Positions 12,581 through 24,960 of a DNA stretch of 64,000 nucleotides are shown in pieces. A model generated the notes under the pieces. The model ran no database searches. It saw only the letters and a program-made list of their open reading frames with translations, and was not told the origin of the DNA. Numbering within the stretch: the stretch's first letter is position 1; every line of letters starts with the position of its first letter. This stretch comes from Cryptomeria japonica (lineage: Eukaryota > Streptophyta > Pinopsida > Cupressales > Cupressaceae), in assembly GCF_030272615.1 (NCBI RefSeq), contig NC_081413.1, positions 24,430,501 to 24,494,500 of the forward strand. Direction: 5' to 3'. The position numbers and the translations under genes were made by a program.

Positions 12581-13289
12581 GAGAAATTTAGGAGGAATAT
12601 TATTATGCAAGACTAATTTTGAAGATGCAATATATGGTTCCCAACAACTAGGCCATGTTAGGTATCCATGCACAAGTAGTCATGCAACCATTTCTCTTAC
12701 AAATAGAGAAAAGGAGAAAACCCTGTGGGATATAAGTCCTCTTGAAAGAAAGATTTGCAAATATATATAGGTAATAGATGAGGGATGTGTGGTGCTCTTA
12801 ACATCAATACCCCTAGGAACTACATCCATCATAAGAATCTAAGTGTTTCCTCCCCCCCCCCAAAAAAAAAGAATAATCACAGTGGTAAGTGTTAGAAGGA
12901 GAAACATTATCCATCGCTTACAAACCATGCATCTTCGTTTAGGAAGAAACAAAACCATATATACATGCAAGGATGATTCTCATTGTAGATATGCAATGAG
13001 AGAGAGAAGCATGAAGAATGAAGATGGCGTACCTACAAACTAGGCATGCATCTCCTTGCCAATGAAATATGATGATGCCACAATCAAATCAAGTACATGC
13101 CCAAACAAAAAAGTAAGCAACAAGCTAGACCTATGTGGAAATTGATATAGAAGAAACTCCAAAGACATATACACTAAAATATTTCCTCCAAAAAAATGTA
13201 AAGGACAATGATAGTCTTGTTGGTCAGGAATGATGAAAGTACCAATCAATTAATGTGGAGGCAATCATTGATAGTGGAGGCAAATTGAC

Positions 13290-13900
13290 TATCTCTGTAG
13301 AAGAATTAGGAGCCTATGAAGCAACTTGACTAAATTTTCAAAAACTTCCAAAGAATCATTGTCATAGGGTATCTTCTCTAAAGAATGAAGAGACAAATTT
13401 GGATAATCTGAGAAGGCCTGAGTATCAAGATCTCCATATAACTCTCAAATGTGAGCCCAAAGAGCATGAGGATTTTCAAAATCAACAATAGAATATAATA
13501 TGTTATCATCTACATGACCAAAAATAATACTAAAGATAGGATCCTTATTGCATTTCCAAACAATTTTCTAATGAAGTGTGTCAGATAAGAGAACATGATT
13601 ATACAAATGTAACAATAAATGAAACTTTCTAAGATGATTGATAATGCCATTACATTAATGTCTACAATTCCCTATCTTTAACATGACCAAAGAAGGGTGT
13701 ATTGATAATTCCATTGCATAATCTGACATTCTTCAAAATGCCAAAGATGGAACTAAGAACTCCAAATATAATGAAAGAAGAAACAACTTGAGATGGTCAA
13801 TATGGTCATCCTTAGATTTTCATTTTTATCCCCTGGGTCATCCTTAGCGCCAATTTGAGTGAGGTAGCGACGGATCAATTTGTCCTCTAAGATTCATCAT
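13290..13900 (-). pseudogene. Copia Gag (UBN2-type) remnant
   Basis: Minus-strand translation across 13560-13320 gives NKDPIFSIIFGHVDDNILY, then FENPHALWAHI, a stop, ELYGD, and a leucine-rich tail. The W...D..........A..LW..L...YG pattern is typical of the copia Gag/UBN2 region, which forms the particle shell. Stops are frequent and the N-terminus is unclear. No zinc knuckle was found. Confidence 0.5.
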
Positions 13901-13929
13901 CTTGGAGGTGACAAATCTCCTCTACAGTG

Positions 13930-16900
13930 GGTTATATGAATTGTGATGATACTAACCCCATTTCATGATGATGATTCTATGCGATGTTTTGATATTATAT
14001 TGTGTTACTGTCTTCGTGAGTAGAGACGATGCCATATCACTCATTGCGAGTGGGATATGTCGCTGCAATTCTCTATCACTTGTCTGTTTATTATGAGGTA
14101 TATGTATTGTATATGTTGTGTTGGTCTTTGATGGAGGTTTACAGGTACCAGGCATCGACTCCACCTGGCTTCACAGGTCTGAGCGTGTCTTTATTGCAAT
14201 GGCAAGTTGTCAGAGATGACATAGTTTCCCTCACACACTCTAGTTCTAAGATGTGCACCTTGTCGATTGCACCATGATGCAAGTTGAGGTTAGAGTATTG
14301 TGTTATGTTTTTCCCCTTGGCATAGATAATTGGAGTCTATGCTTATTTGTTTGGGTAATGTGATTATTGTCTAATTATTTGATTATGGATATTTATTTGA
14401 TTATTTTTGGATGATGATTTCATCATGAGATTTTATTTAACCAATTAGGATTAATTTAATTGGTTTATTGGTTTATTAATTGAATTAATTATTGTGTATT
14501 TTTAATCGTCTATTTATTTATTCAAATTGATTATTGATAAGATTGAATTATTTTAATGTTTTAAAAATTTATATTATTTAATGATTTATTCACTAATTGA
14601 CTTATTATTTATTGAAGTTGATTTATTGTTGAACAATCTATTTATTATTTATTTATTTATTGTTGTTGAGCTTTATTTAATTGATAATTGTTATTGATTT
14701 TTGATTTATTGACTTTATTAAAAATTATTTATTGTTGTTTGCGATTTGATTCTATAATTTAATTGGGGTTCCTATTTCTAAGGCTTCATCCTCTTAATTT
14801 ATTAATTGATTATATTGAGTGATGAAGCATTATTTAATGTGTTTTTACAAGTTCATATTATCGGTAAATTGTATTTGAATATAATTACCTACCCTTGCAT
14901 ATGACTGGTGAAATTTTAATTGGTAGGTAAATTATGTTGAGGAAATAATATATGCCTTGAAACTATACAAGTTAGGTAAATAATATGGTTCTTGGAATAT
15001 TTTGATTGGTCGTCTTGTATTACAGTTTTTTAAATTTTGTATTTATCCAGCTTCTTGTACATTCACGGGGGTGGGAAAAATTTGGGAGCTTGAAGATTTT
15101 GATTTTGGTAGATCTTGCATTGGCTTTGGATTCAATTTTGTTGAAGGTTTTTGTTGGATTTGGATTGTGCTCTTAGATTTCATCTTGTTTCATCTTTTTC
15201 TAGGTTGGTTCTATTTTTCGGCACTCTACATTTTTTATTCAGGAAAGATTGTTTGCAGTGTCTTGAAAAGATTACTTGGGGAAAATGGTTTTGTGATTTG
15301 CAGTAGTTTAATTGTTCTTTGATAGTGTAATGATTTGGGGAACTTGCATTCCAATGATTCTATTTTTCAAAAATTGCTTTGTTGGAAGCTCTTTTATGTT
15401 TTCTCTATGTCTGATCATGTCTTTAGCTTCTATGAATGCTATACCTTAATAAAATATTGCATTTGTGTGTTCTTGAGTATTGATTTCAAATCTTTCCTTG
15501 ACTGAGCATTGTTTTGAAGTCTAGCTTCTTGTTTAATGGCTACAAGTTCTCTGTGACTGCACAATTGAATGTGTAGACACTTCCAACCACTTTCACAGGT
15601 TTCATTTGATCCTTGTTCGTCTTGTTTGAGTCTCTATTTGATGTTTTCAACTTTTTCCTTCTTTCCCTTGCTGATTTAGCTCCCAAAGACTCAAATTTGG
15701 CACTATAGGAGAAAGGATTTCCTAAGAAACTTTTACCAGTGATTATGCAATTGATTTTTTTGGTTTTCCTTGATGTATTATGGTTGTCTCATACCCTCTA
15801 TGTACATTATGTGGGCCATTTTTGTCCCCGAAGCCTTCCTAAGCCCCTTCCTAAGCCTTATGTGTCAGAATTGAGTCCTTTTCTGCACCTCTTCGAAAAA
15901 TGCTATAATAACAACCAAAAGTGCTATTGTTTGGACAAAGAGAGATATGGGAAAAACCAAGGGCACCACCATACACACTAGGAATTCCAAAGTTCATACC
16001 AGGGGCGCTGAGAGACATGTCATGGGTGCTAAGGTCCTGAACCTGTAGATGCAAGCAAAATGACAAGAAACACTATAGTATGGACCAAAAATGCTACGGT
16101 ATGAACTAGGAACCACATGGTAAGTACCAAAAACACTAGGATACTTACCAAGGGTGCTAACTAGGGAACTAGGGGCGTTGAAGTGTCCCGGGGTCTTTGA
16201 AATTCAGTTTTTTGCCTATTTTTGTGTATTTTTGGATCGTGTGAGTACTTCAGAGGCATGTGTTGTCTGTGTCGACATTCTTAGATTTTCTTATGATTTT
16301 TTTTTATCCCTTATTATGTTTCTTGTGCTTCGGTAAGATTATTAATGTCTTACCATTGAGGTGTATTATATGCGACATGTTGCTCCGACGAGAGGGAGAA
16401 TGCTTTGCTATTGAGGGAATTGAATGTATGGCTCCAGTGGGATGTGTTATGCCTCACTTTTAAGGATTTTTATATGATTTTGATATTTTTTATGGATTGC
16501 ATTCATGATTAGCTCATCCTTTATCATGTCTTGGTGAAGGCTTCTTTATATGAGTATGACTTATGAGTCATCTTTGCTCAGCTTGGTGTTTATTTTGTTG
16601 TATCTATTCTTATATCACTTTTGAGCCTTCATGATGTTGTTTTATGTTTTATAGATTTGTATTTGCCCTATGGTATTGGCCCATGGTTGGGAGAGTGGTC
16701 TCTTGCATGTGTTGGACCTAGGTTATGAGTACTAGATCTCTAGGAAGGGGGTCTAGACCTATTGTACTACATGAAGAGTTTATGGTTTAATTGCAAGTGA
16801 TAAGATAATAATAATCTATAGAGGGTTGGGTGTCTAGTAATTCACGTAATCAACATAAAGAATATGATGTTGTATTCCCCAATTGGACGAACCCAGGGAG

Positions 16901-17600
16901 TTGGTTTTGGGATCCTAGGTTGGGAAGACTGTTGGAGCGGTATATGTGATCTCCCTTGAGTGACTCCAAGGTGGAGAAATATGCCACATGAGGTTAGCAT
17001 GTGATGACACTCTACCCCACATGTGTCCATTGTCCATATGCCTTGCTTTGATGATTTTTCTTAGGAGGTTTATTGCATTGATTTAGCCATGTGATGTACT
17101 TTAGCGTTGTGATATTATGTTGGAGTCTTGTGAAGCCTTGTTGTATCCTTTGGTTGATAGGTGTCTGCTTAGATCTGGAGTGTGAGTTGGAACCTTTTTC
17201 ATCTCTTCTCTTAGTACAGGGGTGTGGGTGGGTGGTTCCTTGATTGGTTCCACATGGTCGGGTGTTTGAATGCCTTCTTCCATTACGATATTCTTCTTGG
17301 ATGTAGCGTGCGTGGATTCTTGGATTCTTGATGTGATTATTCTTTGGAGCTGATTTATATGTACATGGAAACAAAGACATTGCATGATGATGATTTGTGT
17401 ATGTAAAAGAGATTATGTATCTTTGAGCTAGGTATCTCTATCTACTTGTAAATGAGATTGTAATAGGGATTTATGTAGTGAGTAGGAGAAATATTCCTAG
17501 AGTATTCCTTGATGTATCTGTTGTTCATTATGCAATATGGATATATGAGTTCTATGTGGAAATGAAATGAAATAGATTATATAAATTTGTGTTGCATTTA
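13930..17600. other. Probable decayed LTR / non-coding DNA
   Basis: No ORF here has a recognisable product; the longest (15002-15322, +; 17012-17385, -) are hydrophobic or low-complexity and look like chance frames. The region has LTR-like texture, including repeated GGGYGCT words (see 15960-16185), but no convincing primer site or paired copy was found. Confidence 0.3.
15960..16185. repeat. Degenerate GGGYGCT-containing repeat cluster
   Basis: The words GGGCACCA, GGGGCGCTGA, GGGTGCTAAG, GGGTGCTAAC and GGGGCGTTGA, together with ACCAAAAATGCTA and ACCAAAAACACTA, recur over about 220 bases with irregular spacing. Such clusters occur in LTRs of some large plant gypsy elements (from memory). Confidence 0.5.
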
Positions 17601-18530
17601 CATTGAGAGTTGGTATCTTGCTACGTTTTCCTATGGAGTGAATAATAGAAAAGATAGTGGTGGTTGCTTAAATCCTAGGTGAAACAATTAAGTAAATATA
17701 TGAAACATTATGATAAAAGGTTACAAGATTATGTACTTACGTAACTTGTAATATTAAGCATTTAGGATGTGATGTAGCAATAGAGACTATGTGCTTATTC
17801 TATGTAATTTTATGTATTATGTCTTGATGATGCAATATCTAATTGGTTTTTATTGTAGAAATGATCATTATGTTGAGTATGATATCCTAAGGTGAATCAG
17901 GGGATTGAAATATTAATTATGTTTATTCTTGTAGTATCATATGACTCTTGAATATGTTTTGTAGCATGGTATCCTATTTTAAAGTAGGTAAGTGCTTGTT
18001 GTTGAAATCTTGCATATGAATATGGATAGCATTCTTAAAGAGTTGTGTGATAGTTGTGCTTAAGGAGATCATTATTAGGAACATTTGGTTGGTATGTTAA
18101 AATCAATCGAGGAAAGTATTACGTAAATGGGCTATGCATGTGTGTTAATGTTACTCTAGTTGTGTGAAAAGTAAATGTTTAGTTTAATGATAAAATATGA
18201 TATACTAGATAGATAAGTGTTATGTTAGAATGATGTCAAGTAGTGACAATACCCTAGAGAATGGTTTTGTTGCAAGAGTGTATTTGGAGATAGGTTAATG
18301 CTTTGATCTTTTTCTCTGCTTGCGTAATCTGGTTCTATGGTTATGTTCATGTTGGTTTATGTGATCTTGCAAAGAGTTAATGTTGCATTGATTAATGTTA
18401 ATGATAACATAAAGTAATGGATGTTTTTAAAAACAAATTATCTACATTTTCTAATAGATTATAGGTTATTTCTCCAGGTTATTTTGGTGGGCAATACAAA
18501 AAAAGTAGGAGGAGTCACCATACTATCCTA
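17600..18530. other. No gene seen
   Basis: AT-rich, with no ORF over 60 codons and no repeat that I could define. Confidence 0.6.
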
Positions 18531-18534
18531 GAAA

Positions 18535-19008
18535 TCAAGAAAATAAATATCATGGATAAGGGGTTGGTTCTATATATTCTACCATTGCCTTAGAAAGCCT
18601 CTAAAAAGATAGATTGGAAAAAAATATGAGATGCACATTTCTCATTGACCCCACATAAAATACATTTAGAAAGGCCTTGAAATCCTCCCTTTATAATATT
18701 GTACCATGTAAGACATCTACTTTGACAAAGCAACCAATAAGGAAATTTTACTTGGGCCAACAAAATTATTCCAAATAATCCTCAATCACATTTTTTACCT
18801 CTTTTATTAATTAATATCCACTAGAATGGAGTAAAGTCATTTATTATCATAAATAAAATACCCCTCCACTAATGTTAGCCTACAAAATCATAAACTTTAG
18901 ATCAACTAGAATCCATAAAAATATCACTTAAAGGATGGAGAAGAAGGGAAGAAGGGAAGAATTATAAAATGAAGATTCCATGACTCAATTCAAAAAAGAG
19001 CCTAATTG
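18535..19008 (-). pseudogene. LINE ORF2 fragment (zf-RVT region)
   Basis: Minus-strand reading resembles the zinc-binding tail of plant L1 reverse transcriptase. Near 18790-18620 there are NNFVGPSKISLLVALSK, a stop, SYMVQYYKGRISRPF and MWGQ, matching the family pattern of PKI.FFVWL, W.N...RG..GP. and C..C...E...H. The DNA is a diverged copy of the LINE halves at 28820-29180 and 55043-55757, and its upstream end matches 55205-55310. It is heavily mutated and lies beside a tandem repeat. Confidence 0.65.
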
Positions 19009-19475
19009 AAATGAGGCTTAAGTTTCTCAAATATGCTTCTCTTAGAGAAGATTATTTGTATATCTGCAATAGTACAAACAACATCTCTCTAATCTCATGT
19101 ATGTGATCCTATTACGACCACATACATCTTCCTATTCGTTTGAGCCTATTCAAGATTAGTCTTGAGTGAGTTTGTAATTTCTTGTCTCTATTTGATCACA
19201 TCACTTTCTTCTAGTACCTTATTATCAATTGGATTGAGCCTAATAGAAAGGAGGCTTAAGTTTCTCAAATCTACTTTCCTTAAAGAAAAATATTTGTATG
19301 AATGCAATATTAGAGACATTGTGTCTTTGATCTCAAATATTATAATGATTCTATTATAGTCCACATACATCTTCTATTGGATAATATTCTCACATGATTT
19401 TAGAATGTACTGGCTTTGTTTGATCACATCACTTCCTTATAGTACCTTATTATGCACTAGATTGACGTTAATTAA
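18985..19475. repeat. Tandem repeat, about 238 bp, two-plus copies
   Basis: GAGGCTTAAGTTTCTCAAAT occurs at 19013 and 19251 (period 238). TGATCACATCACTT plus TAGTACCTTATTAT occurs near 19192 and 19419 (period about 227). The array starts exactly where the LINE fragment ends. Confidence 0.8.
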
Positions 19476-19489
19476 GCATTAAGCTTCAT

Positions 19490-19990
19490 ACCCATACAAA
19501 GCCATTAATGACCTCATCTTGATAAAGTTGTTGGTTGGTGTTCTAATAGTACTATTCCAAGTAGATCCACTTGATCCAAATGTTTTATTGATTAGCAATG
19601 TAGTGTCTCAAAAAACCTTCCACCCATTTTTTCATAATCTTAGTCTAGTCATTTATTTATAGATGCTAGCAAGTGCTTAGGTTTATTTGAGTTCCCACCA
19701 AATAGAAAATTCTTTGCCAAAAAAATCATGAAGTTATTGTATCTATCACTCATGATGCTCTTGGGTAATCCATGGAGTTTGATCACTTCCCTAAAGAATA
19801 AATCAACCACTTGTGGCAATTTAAAATCTAAAGATATGGAAAATAAATATGCATACTTTTTAACTAGTCTATCCATAACAACATATATGTAATCCCTACC
19901 TTATAATTTATGGAGTCCCATGATGAAATCTATTGAGACACACTCATTTTTTTCTCTAAGATGCATAAGGTTTATTTTAGCATCGCAAAT
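19490..19990 (-). pseudogene. Ty3/gypsy integrase remnant
   Basis: The open piece 19876-19649 reads MDRLVKKYAYLFSISLDF, then VVDLFFREVIKLHGLPKSI and MSDR. This matches the integrase core pattern VVDRLTKYAHF...VA.LF..EV.KLHG.P..I.SDRD, and the second catalytic Asp is in MSDR. A broken upstream part in other frames reaches about 19990. No RT or LTR belonging to it was found nearby. Integrase normally joins element DNA to the chromosome; this piece is far too short to work. Confidence 0.7.
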
Positions 19991-20880
19991 TATTTACATT
20001 AACAATTTTATACTTTATTTGACACTTTCTTTAGTGTCTATTCCATTAGTTAGTTTTAAGACCATTTATGCCCTATGCTACTCTAGAAACTTAATAATGA
20101 TCGTACACTTCAAAAAATGTTCAAATATAGAATCGTAGTCTAGGTCCTATGTTAATGGACCCAATGCTTGGTTCTACCTTTCAGTAGCCCAATTTTAGGT
20201 GGACCTAAGCATCTCATTGGTCCCACCTGAATGGCTGAAATTTCGGTGTTGCAAATATTGGCCTTTGTCTGTGGTAATCTTCTCTCACTTTTTCCATTTG
20301 ATGGTTATCTATCAAATTACACACAAAATAAACTTTGCATTCCATATACAAAGAGAATATTTTATCCTTCATAAAAGATGGAAGATAATCACATAGGTAA
20401 TTATCAATCAAAAAATAGAGCAACAAACTATGAGCACCTTTCATTTGAAATATCAACATAGTGAAGCTACACTCAAGTATGGATTTATGTTTCTTCTTTG
20501 TTGATGGATTTAATCTATAAACTAATATGTTCTTAATAATGAAAGGGAACATTATATCAAGCCTTTATGTTGAACTTTTTAAGAGGATTTTACACCTAAC
20601 GTAATCTTGTCATTTTATCATTTTATCATTTATTTAGCCTTTTTCCTTATGAGGGAACACACTCTCCTTCATCATTTCTATTGTAGTGATTGGAGCACCA
20701 ACATGAGGTATTACTTAGGCAAGCCCTTACATAGCAACTATTTTTCCTATTATTTGTGTGTGTAGGTTCAAATTTGATTGTGAAGAGAAATACAAACGGA
20801 AAGAAAACATTAGCCAAAATTTATAGACTTTGGATGGATTAAAAACTCAAGACTGAAGTACTCAAACCTCTTGTCCTTCC
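19990..20880. other. Unassigned DNA with one 112-codon minus ORF
   Basis: A minus-strand frame at 20552-20214 is open for 112 codons but resembles nothing I recognise. Its position upstream of the integrase scrap on the same strand makes a decayed gypsy pol segment possible. No repeats were noted. Confidence 0.25.
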
Positions 20881-20882
20881 AA

Positions 20883-21560
20883 CACACTAACATTAAGTAA
20901 GGATAGGGGAGTGTGGAAAGAATTAAATAATAGAGTATTGAGGAACAAGGAGGATCCGAAGAATGTGGTATTTGAAATAATTTTTAGATTAATTATGGAT
21001 AACAACATACCTGCTAATGAGAGTAAAATAAATATAGTTATTTGTTCCCAGCATGATCTTAAGATTGCGGGAGATTGGCATATCAAAGGGGATATTACAA
21101 AGGCAGCTAGACAAGGGAAAAAGGATCAAGAGGGTGTTACTTGGGCCCATCCTCCTAGGGGATGGATAAAAGATAATTTTTATGCGGCAGCCAAAGGTGA
21201 CCCGAGGCCATTTGGGAGTGGGGGGGTGTTAAGAGATCACTATGGCAGCTTTATTTTGACGGTGGCAGTCCCCTTGGGCTCTTAGTCCAATCACTTAGCC
21301 AAAGCCATAGGAGCTTTCCAAGTCATTGACCTTGCTAGAAAATTGAATATAAAAAATCTATGGATTGAGAGGGACTTGAAAAATATTATTGAATGCCTTT
21401 TAGGTAAGTCCTCCCCCTCATGGACCATCAAAAATTGTACCGATGAAGCTAAATTCCTATTTGGAAACTTTGAGAATGTAAGAATCTCACACGTGTTTAG
21501 AGAAGCAAATGTGGTCACTGACTATTTTGCCAATGGAGGAGTAAAGCTCTATGGATGACG
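20883..21560 (+). pseudogene. LINE ORF2 C-terminus (RT tail + RNase H)
   Basis: Plus-strand reading begins with VWKELNNRVLRNKEDP, typical of the end of plant L1 ORF2 before its RNase H domain. Near 21139 there are W AHPPRGWIKDNFYAAAKGDP and FGSGGVLRDHYGSFI, then a stop after LGS. It resumes as SNHLAKAIGAFQVIDLA, NLWIERDLKNIIECLLG, SPSWTIK and ISHVFREANVVTDYFANGG. These match RNase H1-like motifs of LINEs; the expected first Asp of DGA is replaced by Tyr (NFYAAAKG). It would remove RNA from RNA-DNA hybrids in retrotransposition. One stop and the substitution make it inactive. Confidence 0.85.
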
Positions 21561-21599
21561 GGCGTGGCAATCCTACAAGGATCTAGAAGCGGGGGTGAA

Positions 21600-23410
21600 A
21601 TCCTTAATTAGATATGATGTTATTCATGGAAAAGTCAACATTTCAAAAAATGATTAAGAGGATCAGTGAAAGGTACTTTTTCATTCAATACTCCATCGGC
21701 ACCATTATTATCCCTTCTATCCATGTGAAATGGAATGTATTGTGGGTTCCTCGGTTTTGTTGTAAATTTGTTGCCAAGATTATCTGCTCTGCAAGTGAGA
21801 AGAAAGAAACCTATGAAAAAATGGGGTGAAATAGGAAAAGGGTGGAGCCAAAAAACACCAGAAGAATCAGAAGGTGTGGAATTAGATTGTCCAAGGGGGG
21901 TTGAAACCTTTTATGGAAAAGCTACATGGTGCTAACCCCAACATTGTTAGGTATTCCATCAAAAAATGGAAGGAGGAAGGCATCATTCTGTCTGGAAGAA
22001 ATGTGATTATTGATAAGAGTCTATTTGGAGAAGTTATGGGCCTCTTTACTGAATGTATGAAATTATTCCATGACAGGAAGATATCTGATGAAGTAGTACA
22101 AATTTCCCTAAATTAGAGGAGGAGACAGAAGCACTGGTAAAGGTTTTAAACAGCTACTTCGAGGCCGACAACATAAAAAATCTCTAGAGGGAGGTTCTAA
22201 GGGTGGTGATGGAATATATAACTATTGACGGGAGATTTACAAGGGTGTATGGCAACCAATTTGTCCTTCTCAACCACTTCAGGTACAAGGAAAGGGTTTC
22301 TTTTCCCCATTATCTATTGTGTTCTCTTAAACATTGTATTTTGGAACACTGTTAAAGTCCTAGGAGTGCCCCTGTTTTGCATGTTGGTCTTATCTAGCTC
22401 ATTCATGAGCACTTTTCTAGTCTTCCTGCTCCATCCAATCCCATTTTGCACACAGACTCTGACGGGTATGACAATGAAAATAGTATGTCTAAGGGAAATT
22501 CTGATGGGGATTCAGACTGGGAAGAGGAAATTTCTCCTTCCCCTAACAACACACCTAAAAATTCCCCTTTGAGCAGGCCTTAGGATAAACCAAAAATCTC
22601 TATGAAAACCCTCTCCATGGCTAAAAAGAAAATGAAAGCCTCTTCAAAGAAAAAATTGGTGTCTTACTTTGAGGATTCATTGGGTGACCCTTCTGATACT
22701 TCTTGTTGCTCTGAAGATTCCCTTTCCTCCCACCCTACTACTAACAGAGAGAACAAGCCAATATTTCCAAAAGACCTCAAACCGGACGGACATTACTTTA
22801 AATTGGACAAGGAATCTCCCGATGATGTGTTGGCTATTGCAAGGAATAGTGCAGTGGACCTTTTTTGGGTTTTTAAATGTGCCTTTAATGAAATCAAAGA
22901 CCTTAACCTAAAGAACAGGGTAGCTGCTAGTAAACTGGAGGAGTTAGTTGATAAAGAGAAGCCATAGAAGACCGTAGGGGCAATCTCGACAGAGGAGGAA
23001 AAACTATCCATCGCAGAGTGTCTATAAAGAACAGTGGGACTTATTGATAAAATGAAAAAATAAAATGAGAAGAAAACCTTGCAGCTTGAGGGGGAAGTTA
23101 GCATAATCAGGGATTCCTTAAATGCAATAATGAAACAAAGTCACAAGATCATTAAGAATTTTGCGGCCGCGATGAAGATGATGGTGGAGAAATTGGAAAA
23201 ATCCTAGCACGACATCCTGATTGCGGACCTTGATGCTAATAGAGAAAAAGACCAGAAAGAGGAATCTTGCCCGCCCAAGAGAACCAAAGCCAATATCAAA
23301 AGAAAGGTGGAGTCTTCGAGTTAGGAGCTTCAAGACCTGAAAAGATCAGCTCAAGAGATGAATAATCTGGAGATTGAGATAGCTGAGACTATTAAGTCTT
23401 TAGGTTAATG
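21600..23410 (+). pseudogene. Unrecognised Ser/Lys-rich, coiled-coil protein remnant
   Basis: Plus-strand frames downstream of the LINE RNase H read as one decayed protein. Near 22210-22330 there is DGRFTRVYGNQFVLLNHFRY in a broken frame, then an acidic Ser-rich part around 22450-22570. The open piece 22602-22964 follows (MKTLSMAKKKMKASSKKK, FKLDKESPDDVLAIARNS, a Lys/Glu helix). Beyond stops there are more helix-like stretches, including IKNFAAAMKMMVEKLEKS, to about 23408. I do not know the family. The DGRF..YG..FVLLNHFR motif looks like one I associate with retroelement-linked plant proteins, from memory only. Confidence 0.35.
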
Positions 23411-23575
23411 CTTTTTTGGTTTTAGTTCTTGCTATCTTTTTGTATGTTTGACAACTTATCTGTGTTGGTGAACTTAGACTATTTATTTTAATTTTCGTTT
23501 GTAACTTGGTGGTTTTGGGTCCCTGTAAAACCCGTTTTTTCCATAATAAAAATTATTAAGTAAGGAGTAAGAAGT
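23410..23575 (+). other. Possible 3' end with A-rich tail
   Basis: After the last coding-like codons comes a T-rich stretch ending CCCGTTTTTTCCATAATAAA and AATTATTAAG. It contains an AATAAA-like signal and stops directly before the next LINE ORF1 fragment. It looks like the 3' end of a LINE or a retroposed transcript. Confidence 0.35.
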
Positions 23576-23589
23576 GTTTATGAAGTAGA

Positions 23590-24960
23590 CAACTCCTGTA
23601 ACAACTTCTCCCTCACCCTCCTATTCCCAAAATACAAACCTTTGTCTCCCACCCTCGAAGATTGGTAGCAACAAATCCCCTTAGAAATGGCTCTCCTTAC
23701 AATGGTTCTCCCATATAGCAATTAATTGGGGATATTTCAGACTTGGAACCGTCTCCCTCACAAATAATATAATCTATCAGCTCATTGGCTAATGCTTCTA
23801 TTAACTTTTCACTAAAAATCCAATTTGTGGATTTTCTTCATAAACAATTAACGGGATCCTTTAATCAACCTGCTAAATGCCTCCCCTATGCCTCTATTTT
23901 CAAGTTGGTTTTATGTAAGGAGGTATTGTACTGAATTTAACGTTTTGAAAAAATGACACTTATGGAGTCATTTAGCTATCTATGGCCATCTATTCTAGTG
24001 CTGCAATCGTGGATCCCTAAACACTAAAAATCACTAGTGTTTGTTAAATTGGATATTTTCCCTTGTGCTCATGGTTTTTTTTTGTGATTTCATATGGCTC
24101 CACAAATGATAGGGATTTTTTTCTATTGCTAGGTGTTTGGAAATAGGGTTCTCATGCTCTATCTCTCTACCTCTAGACTCCCTCCTTATATCCCCTTGTG
24201 GACCTTATTGAGTTTTCCCCCACATGGGTTAGGCTCCCCTACCTTCCTCTCCACTTTTGGTGACTTACTAATTATGAATCAATTGGCAAAAAACTGGACT
24301 ACTTCATCAAAGTCAAGCCGAATACCACTCTTTTCTTCTATACCTCTTGTGTAAGAATTTTAGTGGATTTGGATCTCTCTTAACCACTTCCTATTGAGAT
24401 TTCTCTTAAAATTGGTGAATTACAGTGGAGCCAGATGTTGGATTATGAAGGGATATCATTCAAGTGTAGATGCTACTTTGCAACTAGACACTTGGCCTCT
24501 TCCTATCCTCATGGTTCTTGGATTTACTCCTCTCCTACTTGGTGGAAATACATTGAATTATTTCATCTCATGGTCTTCTTGGTGTATTCAGAGTCATCTT
24601 CAGACTCTCCTGCAGGCTCAACAACTAATTTGCTATGACTATCTTTTCTTTGGTGGCTCATGTTGGCTTGTTCCCTTTGGCCCCTATTGTCCCTAAGGTT
24701 GGTGTTGTTCTTGACTTGGGCCCACTACTCTTGTTATTACCTCCTTGCATGTTGCTAATATTGTTTTGGTGCCTTCAAATGTAATTTTGAGTATTGGACT
24801 TATCCCTTCAATGGTTCCCGATTCATTTTCTCCAAACTAACAAGTTCCCCTTTTGGGTATGACAACTCATTTATCAGATTCGTCTACATCTTCTATAAGA
24901 TCTACTAGCACTTCTCCCTTTGGTTCTTCATAAAAGGATTCTTCTTGAACTATAGTACAC
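23590..24960 (+). pseudogene. LINE ORF1 remnant (DUF4283 + zinc knuckle)
   Basis: Frames across 24220-24640 give WVRLPYLPLHFW, IGKKLDYFIKVKPNTTLFF, RILVDLDLS.PLPIEISLKI, WSQMLDYEGISFKCR and RHLASSYPHGSW. This is the DUF4283 domain followed by a knuckle of the C..C...GHLA..CPH type, in which a Cys (C-R-C-Y) and the Gly of GH are altered. Upstream, 23590-24000 reads PKYKPLSPTLEDW in the same sense, fitting the ORF1 N-terminus. A T-rich tail ends near 25200 with an A-run. Stops and frameshifts are present. Confidence 0.7.

Larger units (their letters stand above)
12391..13900 (-). mobile_element. Internally deleted Ty1/copia remnant
   Basis: Minus-strand remnant made of a Gag piece (13290-13900), a short non-coding stretch (12600-13280, where I see no gene), a G-rich polypurine tract and a 3' LTR (12391-12570). 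Pol is missing entirely and no matching 5' LTR was found to the right. It abuts the gypsy fragment at 10479-12395, which suggests insertion into it followed by deletion. Confidence 0.55.

Noticed and set aside
15002-15322. 106-codon hydrophobic ORF as a membrane protein
   Set aside because: Its composition follows from T-rich DNA (Phe, Leu, Ile, Cys); no start context, no homologous motif and no support in neighbours.
17012-17385. Two overlapping minus ORFs of 122 and 94 codons
   Set aside because: Both frames are open over the same low-stop DNA and neither resembles a protein family; likely chance.
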